Under the pieces are notes generated by a model that made no database searches, was not told where the DNA came from, and saw only the letters and a list, made by a program, of their open reading frames with translations. From assembly GCA_963971285.1 (NCBI GenBank), contig OZ020246.1, forward strand, positions 20,753,217 to 20,817,216: DNA of 64,000 bases, written 5' to 3'. The translations under genes and the position numbers were made by a program. Of this stretch, positions 13,801-25,800 are shown piece by piece. This DNA is from Astropecten irregularis (lineage: Eukaryota; Echinodermata; Asteroidea; Paxillosida; Astropectinidae). How positions within the stretch are numbered: position 1 is the first letter of the stretch; each line of letters begins with the position of its first letter.

Positions 13801-16800
13801 CCCCTTGTTGCCATTCTCATCATTGATGCTGTCCAAAGAATGACGATGTCTTGCTCTATCATGATAACTGCCGTAATTGCAGTGGACCGCTACGACTGCA
13901 TCTGCTGGCCGCAACGACGGTTCTTCAACCCAAGGCGAAGTAGGATAGCAGCATGGAGTGCACTGGTGATCTCTGTAGTCTGTGTATTTATAAACATTTG
14001 TGTGCAAAAATTTCTGTTTGGACAATCTGTTCCATTCCCGTTTGTGACGTTCATCTCTTTTGCAATAGCATTTGTGGTGATTGTTTTCTGTTACGGAAAG
14101 ATTTACGCTACAGTGCGGAAACACGTACGTGTTGGTGCAGCCCCTTTGTCCACGATGCGAGAAAACACAGGCACGAAGACCTGCAACATAGCTGTGCCAA
14201 AGTCTGTGCCATTACCTATCCCCCAACCAGACTCTGACATTCTCACTCCTGGAAATGCCTCCACATCCGACAATCAACCAAGTACCAGTCCCGACACTCA
14301 GACTGACTCATACAAGAATGAGAAGGGAAAGACCAAGTTATCAGCTCACACATCCGACAATCAGCCAAGTACCAGTGCCGACACTCAGACAGACTCATAC
14401 AAGAATGAGAAGAGAAAGACCAAGTTATCAGCTCACACATCCGACAATCAGCCAAGTACCAGTGCCGACACTCAGACTGACTCATACAAGAATGAGAAGG
14501 GAAAGACCAAGTCATCAGCTCACACATCCCACAATCAGCCAAGTACCAGTGCCGACACTCAGACTGACTCATACAAGAATGAGAAGAGAAAGACCAAGTT
14601 ATCAGCTCACACATCTGACAATCAGCCAAGTACCAGTGCCGACACTCAGACTGACTCATACAAGAATGAGAAGGGAAATACCAAGTTATCAGCTCACACA
14701 TCCGACAATCAGCCAAGTACCAGTGCCGACACTCAGACTGACTCATACAAGAATGAGAAGGGAAATACCAAGTTATCAGCTCACACATCCGACAATCAGC
14801 CAAGTACCAGTGCCGACACTCAGACTGACTCATACAAGAATGAGAAGGGAAAGACCAAGTTATCAGCTCACACATCCGACAATCAGCCAAGTACCAGTGC
14901 CGACACTCAGACTGACTCATACAAGAATGAGAAGGGAAATACCAAGTTATCAGCTCACACATCTGACAATCAGCCAAGTACCAGTGCCGACACTCAGACT
15001 GACTCATACAAGAATGAGAAGAGAAAGACCAAGTTATCAGCTCACACATCCGACAATCAGCCAAGTACCAGTGCCGACACTCAGACTGACTCATACAAGA
15101 ATGAGAAGGGAAAGACCAAGTTATCAGCTCACACATCCGACAATCAGCCAAGTACCAGTGCCGACACTCAGACTGACTCATACAAGAATGAGAAGGGAAA
15201 GACCGAGTTATCAGCTCACACATCCGACAATCAGCCAAGTACCAGTGCCGACACTCAGACTGACTCATACAAGAATGAGAAGGGAAATACCAAGTTATCA
15301 GCTCACACATCTGACAATCAGCCAAGTACCAGTGCCGACACTCAGACTGACTCATACAAGAATGAGAAGGGAAAGACCAAGTTATCAGCTCACACATCTG
15401 ACAATCAGCCAAGTACCAGTGCCGACACTCAGACTGACTCATACAAGAATGAGAAGGGAAAGACCAAGTTATCAGCTCACACATCTGACAATCAGCCAAG
15501 TACCAGTGCAGACACTCAGACTGACTCATACAAGAGTGAGAAGGGAAATACCAAGTTATCAGCTCACACATCCGACAATCAGCCAAGTACCAGTGCCGAC
15601 ACTCAGACTGACTCATACAAGAATGAGAAGAGAAAGACCAAGTTATCAGGTCGCATATCCGACAATCAGCCAAGTACCAGTGCCGACACTCGGACTGAGT
15701 CCTACAAGAATGAGAAGGGAAAGACCATGTTGGGTCCGTTATCAGCTCACTTGCCCCAGGAGGCAGGGGAACTTGATCAGCACACTGTAAGTGGAAACAG
15801 AAACCCTGGCCAGGAACCACACAACTCTGCTCCTCCTGGACATCGACCACAGCAGCAAATCCTACAACGTAAGACGACCAGGATGCTCTTCATCACAAGT
15901 CTGGTGCTCCTGGTGACATGTACACCGTTCTTGATCGCAATTATTTCATGTTTTGGGGGGTACCTGATAGGAACACTGTGCAGCAAAATCATGAGACAGC
16001 TAAGTTCTGCTGTGTTTGTTAACAATGTCATCAATCCACTGATTTATGGACTAGCAAACAGACGGTTTCGTGATGACTGTCGAGAAACACTCAGAAAGAT
16101 AAGAACCTGTCGATGCTCTTAATAGTGAATTAAATCAATGGGTAAAATCATGAAAGATTTGAGGCTTCGAATGGTGACAATTGGTATGTGGATCGGTTTG
16201 CGGAAAAAACCATGTAATATTCCTTCGTACTTTCGCACTTCTTATCTCATCGCACTTCTAGTTAGGTCTCAACGTTTTGACTAGCATGCTTTATTCATCA
16301 TCAGTAGACAATCATGTTGTGACAGTTGTGTCTTTAAACAGGCAAGTGAGACAGTAAGACAAAAATCGTCGATTTGAAACGAGCTATAATATACAAAAAT
16401 CAAAAGACAGAGAGAGGAAAGCTGTAAGCAGATATTTGGAGAGGATGTCCATCAGATTGAATTTTGTAACAGTTAAAACATTCACATGTGAGTACAGTGA
16501 ATCCAATAAAATTCTCCATCACAAGAGAAATCAATGCCATCTGACTGTATGTGTTGTTGTCAACATCACAACGGTTGCTACTTTCACAGAGCAATTAACT
16601 CCGTCATTCACCGCGAAAAGGAAGAGACCTCAGATAATAGGATTCGAGTGGAGAAATAACACTCCATAATAATTAATAATAATAATTTGGGAGGCTAATC
16701 ATCCTTACTGGCAGCTGGGGTGCTGAATTGCAAAGGATACGACTTCAACGTAATCGAGTAGCAGGCTTTCATGGGCGCCTTTGGCTGCCAGCCACATCAA

Positions 16801-19800
16801 CCCATATAAGATCACGGAGTACAGCCTGAGATCGAAAGTGTTTGATTTTTGTGGAGGGAGGAAAACCTGATCACCTGGAGAAAAACCCTTGTAGCATAGG
16901 AGAGAACCAACGCACAACTCTACTCACATATGACCCAGGCCGGATTCGAACCCGGGCCACATTGGTGAGAGGCGAGTGCCTAACGCACTTGCCACCTGTG
17001 CCCCCTGCTGAACTGCGGACATCCAAGTATTGGAAGAGCTGGGCCTAATTGTGGCCTTGAGTGACAAGCGACCACACAGAATTGCTGAGGGTAAATATTG
17101 CAGTGTTTTTGAGTGTATGCATTTTTAAGTTGCTGCGTGTATGGAGGTAAATCACCAGCTTGTTCGTGTGCTGGGAGGAGTCAAGTGCTGCCAGTGGACA
17201 AATCAGGACACATCAACAAATGATTGAATATCTTGATTGATGACAGACGGATCAACACCATCAGGGAGGCACGGAAAACACAAAGCATGTGATTTCATCA
17301 TGATGTCAAAGGCTGAACAATTTAGCAGATGATATTGATTGAAATTTGCTTTCAGGGGCTGATTTCACTAACGTTTGAGATCATCGCTAAAGCCCAAATC
17401 CATCGCTAAAGGAAAATCAATCGTTAATTTGCGTAGAAATTTCCCATTTAGCGATTGATTGGGGCTTTAGCGATGATCGCAAACGCTAGTGAAATCGGCC
17501 CCTGGTATTCAGAATCCTGGTGATCCTCTTTGAAGGGCCACGTAACTTTGAATTCATCCAGTAAACCTCACGGTCGAAGAGGTGCAAGACCACCACCGAC
17601 ATTCTTATCTTGGGCTCTCGCCAGGGCAAATCTTGCTGTCTGCATGATACTGTTCATATATTACCTTTTGAGGCCTGTGCTCTACATATTTTGAGACTTT
17701 GGTTTTTGTCAAAGAAATACAGATTCATGGGCAAAAATATCAAGGAAGATACAGTAAAAGTAATCTGTGAAAATTTCAGTCCCATACATTGCCCACTTTT
17801 TGAGAAATCAGCGAAAAACGGCCACAGTATTTCTTAAGTGTTTTCTCTTTTATTATTGATTTTTTAAAAGATCAAAAAGATTTTTGGTCGTTGTTTTACT
17901 AATTTCTGGATAAATGCACCATTCCAGGCGGAAAAAAATTAACAGTATGTTTCTACAACCACCATCTTCATACCCTGTTAGTTATACGTAAATCTGTGAA
18001 CATTTCTTTTTTGGTCTCTAACCAAAGTATGATACTACCTTTAAACTTGAGAGGGAGGTTACAGTGCAAGGAGTGCCCATGGCCTGGTATTAAGAACTAA
18101 AAATCAACTTTCACAGCCTGGCTGGAGACGATCAATGTCGCAGGATTGTGTACTCAATCTACAATGCTCGGTGAAAGACAGACACCATTCTCATTAAACA
18201 GCAATCAAACCCGTCAACAAGGATGGCATTCATTTCCGCCATCAGACCGTATGTGACAAAGGAATAACAGGAGAGCACTGTGAACGTGACAGTTGTTAAT
18301 GAGCACCGTGTCTTGTCACCCAAAGTGACTGGGCATAGAGCCAATACACAAATCCAGTAGACCACGGCCCTTGACAAATTAACCGATCACAACGCATTAT
18401 CTAAGGTCCAACAAATTGCAGCCATTTTGTCTGACATAAGGTTTTGAATTTTGTATTCTTTACTATACACTTTTCAATGAGTCTACTTTTGTTTCGAATG
18501 TACAAGGCACTTCTTTTACAAATCCAAGTTTTATTCTTAACCATGGTCCAGCGGTGTTTATGTTTTCATTATAATTCTGACTCACGATGCCCTGGCTGAG
18601 AGGAAATATGTACATTTTTGGCCTTTTCCAAAACCAAAGTTAAACAGAGAGAAGTGCTTTCGGTGGTTGAGGGTGTGCACTGTTCAACGTGTCGCATGTG
18701 TGCAACTGTGACACACTATGTGTGCACGCCGTTGCTTGGTCATTGCTATGGTGGGTGTGGCCTACTGGATCGGTGTACTGCTTCGGACAATTTGAAGGCC
18801 ATGTGAGGCAGCCAATGTTTATTATGGCTTGACAATGAAAGCCCCTAGGAAGTGATATCATGACAGTCTTTGGCTTGTCTCTGAAGATGCACTGGCAACT
18901 GGCTTGATTATGTGTGTCTTGATAGCGAATTAAAAAGCGGTTATTGCAGTGGCCCTCTAGGATTTATGGACTTGCAAACAGATGATTCAGTGAGGACTTT
19001 CAAGAGGCACTCAGAAAGACCAGAGCCCGTAAATGAATTCTGATTTTAATTATTTACTCCATGTAATATAATGGAGATGAGCATTTTGTTTACTTTGTGT
19101 ATTTCGTAATTATCTTATCGAAAGGAGAGAGGTCTGTTTACGATTGTCGGATCTTCTGCACCTAGAACTTTTACAGCCAAATTGGTGGCCTCAAATTGTT
19201 GTCATTTTTCTCACTAGATCAAAGGAAAATCAGCACTTGTTTTTGCAAATATCTATTTACCTTGTGAATGAAAATTGTGAAGAGACAAAATGTAAAAGTC
19301 TTTATTTCTGGGATTTAAATTATTCGCACACACCTATGCTGAGGGATTATGCCTCAATTTAGTAGTATAAAAATGTTACGTGGCCTATTGAACTAAGTAC
19401 ATGCAGGCCTTCAAAATGAACGTTGTTAATATGAGAGGAGGTTTAATAATGTACACAATTGCACAAGTGAAACAATTTTGTTGCTTTTTTTTTCAAATAA
19501 AGCACTTCAAAATATGGACACTGAACATGACTTCATGTCAGCTTGGTAACAAAACCAGGGGCCAATTTCATAGCACTGCTTCATAGAAGGACCAACTCCG
19601 CTTAAGCACCAACAAATTTGTATAAAATAAAGTCAGTATGCCAGCCAAAACTCCTTGTGAATGTTATACTCAGCAAACAATGGCTGAATACAAGTCAAAA
19701 GCAGTATTAAAACATCACATGAAAATTTGGATGACAATCCTGTTTGATCAAGGAGGAATATATGCTTAAGCAAATGTTCTGCTTATAAAGCAGCTTCATG

Positions 19801-22800
19801 AAATTGACCCCCAGGACCTTCCATCATCAATCATCCCCTACCCATCATCAGCTTACCCTCTGGATGCCAGAGTCTCCGCCCAGGGACCCAAGGGCTTCTG
19901 TTCTTGTCCGCATGAATGCCCCAAGGGAGACACGCTCATCAAAGCAGTCCTCGTCATCTTCCTCAACATCTGACCTGTTGATGGTCATGTGACTCTTATC
20001 CGGAAGGGTCCACTCCGAAGCATTGTGGTGGGAAAACTGAGACGACGATATGTGCTCGTCCTGGGAACGCAAGATTGATATTATAACATTATAAGAATGA
20101 TTCTAAACGTAATGATGATTACAGTGGAATGTCGCTATACTGAACATTTGTCTAGATACCAAACATCATCCTTAGCTTCCATGTTATCATTATTATCATT
20201 ATCATTATTTATTTCTGGTAATGACACCAAGGATTCCTCAAAAGTGCCCAAGGCACTGTAGCTCGCAAGCCTGATGAAACCTGTTATGGAAAGATGATGA
20301 GAAGAAGATACAGTTTCAGAGATTGTGGGAAAACCCCAGAGTAATATTCTGGGTAAACCCCACGAAATTCAGGCAGGGACTGAAAACCCAATCCACTTGT
20401 GGACCGAGCCGGAAATTGTTTATCACTTCAAGATTCAGATATGTGATGCAGCTATGTCTTGGCTATCACCATGTAGAATTTGAGCAAAATTGGACTGAAA
20501 TTTAGTGAAAAAGAATGAATTACCCAACCTCAAAACCCCATTTTCATCTTTCTTTCATACACATTATGTGTGTATTGACCACTATGCGTGTTATCCTTGC
20601 AAATACGTTTTTCATGGAGTACTCTTTCAATTGGTCATATTTTCGCCAATTTCAGCCCCAATATGCTTAAATTCTACATGGTGATAGCCAAGACATAGCT
20701 GTATCACATATTTGAATCTTGAGGTGATAAACAGTTTAATTTTAACATAATGGTTCCTGACACAGTGGGTTTTTTTCTGGAACACCCTGTATAGGCCCAC
20801 TATAACGAACAATTTTGGTACATTCCAGCGTGTTTGTTATATTGGCGTTCCACTGTATATGAAGATTCAACATGAAGGCCAGGCTTTTGATTAACTGTTT
20901 TTAGAATAACAAATATCTCACTTGTCTGAATTCATGCTCCTTCTCGAAATCCTGCTGATCCTGCTCCAAGATGACTTCTGCGTCATCTGGAATAATTTAA
21001 AAACAGAAGAGCAATTGGTGAAATTTAGACAGACATTAATTAAATAATTGGGAATAACACCATGACACACTGATAGTATCCTCAATACACGGGTTTACAC
21101 CATGGCGGCCATCTTAGATTTTGATCGCAACTTCAAAACGAGGCACTTCCACCCACGTGCACTTTCCGAAGTGTAAGCCCGTCCATTGTCGAAGACAATA
21201 CACGGGTTTACACTTCGGCGGTTTTGATCGCGACTTCAAAACGAGGCACTATCACGCATGCGCTTTTTTCGAAGTGTAAACCCGTGTATGCTATAAGCTT
21301 GTAAATGAGATCAAAGACAAGATGGCAACAGAAATTTTGAATAAATTTTGAATAAATTATTGTCAGACAACAGTATTTCTGTGGCTTTACAGCTAAAGGC
21401 TATTGTGCACAGCTAGGGCTTACAGCTATAGACTGTCGCTAGTGCCCTTTTGTCTGAAGTATAATGGCTTATGGCTATGGATCATTGCTAACGACTTCGA
21501 ATTCCATCAGGTCTCAGTCTCGGACTCAGTATTGGACTTCCAGGTCTCGACTACAACACTGATGGCTATGGCTTACATCAGACAGTCTATGTCTTTAATG
21601 GCTAAATACAGCTATGATTTATGGTATTTTAGAAGGAAGAGTGGGTTCAATATCATTCAATATCTCACCAGCGGGAAAGAAGTCACCATCAAACGCAGAG
21701 AAGCTGGCGTCTTGGAAGCTGTTCCCCTGGTCACCATTCTTAGTAACGTCAAAGGGATTGTAGGCTCCTCTTGGGCTGTGGCCTGGAGATGAAGCTTCAG
21801 GGAAGTCACTCATCATCTGCTGGATCTGAAGGATGTCTCCCTCTGTGTTGATCTCTGCTTCCATGTTCTCAAACTGAAAATCCGATAAACCAAGGCGCAA
21901 TAAGAATTAAACATCAATTTCATAGAGCTGCTTAAGCACCAAGATTGGCTTAAACACCAAAAACCTTGGTAAATAAAATCACTATGCCAGCCAGAAAGTC
22001 CTTGTGAACGTTATGCTCAGCAAACATGAACAATGGACAAATACATGGAATACAAGTCAAAAGGCAGTAAACATCACATGAAAATTTGGTTGGTCATCCT
22101 GTTTGATCAAGGAAGACTTTTCATGCTTAAGCAAATTTTGTGCTTAAGCAGCTCTATGAAATTGGGCTCAGGAGATCTAAGTCTTCAAACCTAAACCCTC
22201 TGAAACAAATACTGTGTGGTAGCCCTGATGGTACAGTCTTTGGACTTGAAACGTTGGGTTGAGTTGGAGGTGTCGTGGGCTTGTGGGATTTATGGGAGTG
22301 AAATGGTTCAGATGCAGTCCGCCAAGGCTAGAACACTATACTTAAAATCTATTTACGCTCAGGTGACAGACTAGAATTGGTTGGCAGGAGGTTGGTATGC
22401 AGTGGTGCTCAGGTATGGCAGCATCCACCTTGATCATTAGATGTCTGCTTAGTAAAGATCTATTACAATGCCTGGTATTTTTATTACCTCAGCCAATGAT
22501 GCACTCCACCTGCCTCCCAGTGCACCTGTTAATGTCTTCTCTCCTTCTTTCTCCTCCTCCTCTTCCTCAGTGCCATTCCCTCTCCTGTCCTCGTCAAACC
22601 CGGCTGCCTCCGCTGAGGCCCCCTCCAGCATCCCGCTGTTCCAGAACCTCTGGTGCAGCCCCTCCTGGGAGGACAACGCCTCCTCGAAACGGAAGCTGCT
22701 GGCAGTGCTCAGTGGACGAGGTTCGGGGCTGCTTGCCTGATCGGTCGCCGAACCGGCCGAAGGGGTGTGTGCAGAGGGGAGCAGGAAGTGAGAGGCAAGC

Positions 22801-25800
22801 CGGGACATCTCTGGGGTTGGTGTCTGTTGGGGGTCGCTTAAGACTGAACCCTGAAAGATAATAAAGGTACAGTAACTTCTATCAGTTGATGATAATATTG
22901 AGACCTGCAGGTCAATAGCAAAGCCTTAAACAAGGGCTTCAACCAATCATTTTCAAAGCACTGTTCAGGCAAAAGTCAGCTGCAGTGAGTCCAAGCCATT
23001 GTAACAAGGGGTACATGGCTAACAATGGGCTCTCAATGCACTCTGGTTAAAAGTTGGTCAAAGTTTAGGGTATTTTTGTATATGTACCTCCACATTTCTT
23101 TCGTGATCACTGAATCCCGACTGGCTGCTCCAAGACCTGAAGTTTACCCTCCTTGTCCCTCCGTCCGGCCGGCTTCCACCTATCCCTCCACTGACAACAG
23201 AGGGCGCCGTCAAGGAGCTCCCGGTCTCTCCATCACTCATACCATCTCCACCCCCACCTCCATCCCCGGGTACTGGAGAGGCCCCGACAACCTCCCCTTC
23301 AGCAGACTGGCGAAGGCTCATCTGCTGGGGGGAGGAGGGCAGAGTTGAGTCGTTCTCGTCGGAGCTGCCCCCTTCTAGGCACGGGCGGGAGTGGTCAGTC
23401 TCGTCGCTGCTCTCTCCCCCGTCTCCGGCATGCAGGCCGTGTCGGTCGGTTCCTGGGGAGGCTGGGTACAAGACCCGCTTTGCATTTTCCTTCACAGAAC
23501 AAAAATCAAGCCAAGTCAGACTACAAACCTACTGCTTGACTTCACACTCATGCCTTAAGAAGCAGCCGTAAACACTTCCAATAGACTCGTGTGTAATTTC
23601 AAGCCACAGCCAAGTAATTTGGACATAGCCTCAGCCTGGTTTGCTGAGCCCCACTTCATACAAAACAGTAAAATTGTGCTCAGCAAACACAGGTCACCAA
23701 CCACTGACAACAATGAAACTTTTACATTCTTTACAAATAGAGGTTTCCAATCGGGATGGCACACCTAGGGCAACAGCATTTGCCCTAGGTGCCCTCCCAT
23801 AGTATTTGCCACTGTGTGTACTCACTCTTCTGACGGCTTCTAGTTCATCCTCTGTATCTATCTCGCTGCTTGGTATGGAGTCAACCCCTGTGGCTTTTCC
23901 CCTTTCACCTTCATTTCAAATTTGGAGACAAAAAATATGCTGTCATCATACAAGAAGAAAGACCAAATAACAAGAGACGAAAGTACAACATCACTGTGCG
24001 AGAAGAAAAACCAAGAACCATAAGAGCCAAACGGCCCAGAGAACCAGGGCCGGGGGACTTTCCCAATAATTGTACTTCCTGAAACAAACTAAAGCTACAT
24101 TCTCAAAAATCCTGATAGTCAGCTGATGAGAAAGGTCTACTTTCCTAAATCCTCAAAAATCAGCTTGTAATTTCTCATTTGTGTTCATTTTATACAGTCT
24201 TTACATGACACGAGCAAGATTAAGAAACAGGAACTTTATACGCGAAGGATCATTCAATTAATGATAGTAGGCTTTATAATACAACAAAGATTTTTGACCT
24301 CAAAGAAAGATTCTGGAGGACTCAGGACAATGGGAGACTTTTGGAGAGTCGGTCTTGAGTCAACAGCGCACGCGCAAACCATGCTTGCGCAATTATGAGC
24401 ATGCGCGCGTTGTATTGCACGTGCGCTGTTGACTCAAGACCGACTCTCCTAAAGTCTCCCATTGGGGTTGGTATATGGCATACTTCCACAATACACTGAT
24501 GCCACATTGGAGATGAAGATTATTTAACTGAAAACATGTTTTGATATCCCTTTAATATTAAGCAAACACAAGAACTTTATTACTAGAAAACTGACCGGGT
24601 TCAAATTCGCCATTCATGTTGTTCTGCCGGCCATCTTGACCATCGAGGAAACCGTTACTAAACCGTGGGGGGTTGAAACTGGTATCCAACTGGAGAAGAC
24701 TATTTGACAGGTCTGACATTCAAACAAAATCAAACAAATCCAAACAAACTCAAATGACATCAAACTGAAATTACTGAATCCATTTTAAGTTTGGTTTAGC
24801 ACATACACAGTACTCTGCACAGACTGGAAAGCCCTAATTATTAAACACCACGCTGAAAGATGACAGAACTTTGATAATTCCTGGACCAGTTGGTACAAGT
24901 TTGTATTCACAGTCTTGATATTTGTCACAACCAACTAAAAATGAATTAAAAACAGTCTGAAGAGTGAAGACTATCTGAGGCTAATACCAACATTAAATGT
25001 GTTTTGTCGCATAATATTGGCAGAATAGGTGCAGGTAGGTCTTTTTAATTTGGATTTGATGGAAACGTAAACAACTTTAAAAGAAATACATGCAGAATTC
25101 AACAACTCATTTTCCAACAATAATCAGGGTTTTTCATATTTTTGTGTTCAGTTACTAAAATTATGGATCAATACCAAAAGTTAAAAACCAAATGAGGGGA
25201 TCGATCATTTGTTCCTGCGGGTCCATTACTTTGGAATAAATTGCTGTTAGACATTCGGGAAACTCATAATATTGATACATTTAAAGTTAAACTAAAGTCA
25301 CATCTTTTTCATTTTGCATACATGTAGTTTGTTCTGGTATTAAAGAATTCCACTGTTGACCATAATTTGTGCACAACTCTATGGAACCAACAGAGGTTTT
25401 TTTTAGCAAAATATGTGGATATTGCACTATATAAGTTACCATTATTAATATTATTACAATATCTTTCATTCATGTTGATGTGCAAAGAGAACAAAACAAA
25501 AATAGACAACTAGAAGTCAAATTAAAACTGGAAAAAAAAGCCCACATATTCCTGGCTTTAAACACCGGCGTCACAACAATTTCTTTGGGCGGGAAACATC
25601 GAGCTGTTTGTTATATTTGGAACCAGGTGGTGAAAATGAAACTGACCACGCCCTTTAATAACTTAAGGGTATTAATAAGAGCACAGGATACATACCTCCC
25701 ATTGAATCTAGCTGCAGTATCCCCAGAGAGGAAGCACTAGCTACAGACATCTGAGATGATGTCATGCTCTCCTCCGCATCTCTGTAGCAGGAAAATAACA

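Noticed and set aside
14255..15790. 511-codon plus-strand frame across the same array
   Set aside because: Also a repetition artefact; it has no recognisable domain and ends with the array.
14243..15850. 535-codon open frame on the minus strand across the GPCR array
   Set aside because: The 87-bp unit is a multiple of three and stop-free in this frame, so repetition makes a long shadow frame. The real frame is the receptor, with transmembrane helices on both sides.
18159..18377. Minus-strand frame with hydrophobic stretches, perhaps another GPCR piece
   Set aside because: Possible W and P spacing of TM4, but no clear match to the local receptor and stops in neighbouring frames.
22449..22861. 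Plus-strand frames over CEP192 exon 6
   Set aside because: Shadow frames of GC-rich coding sequence; the minus frame joins its neighbours in phase and ends at good splice sites.
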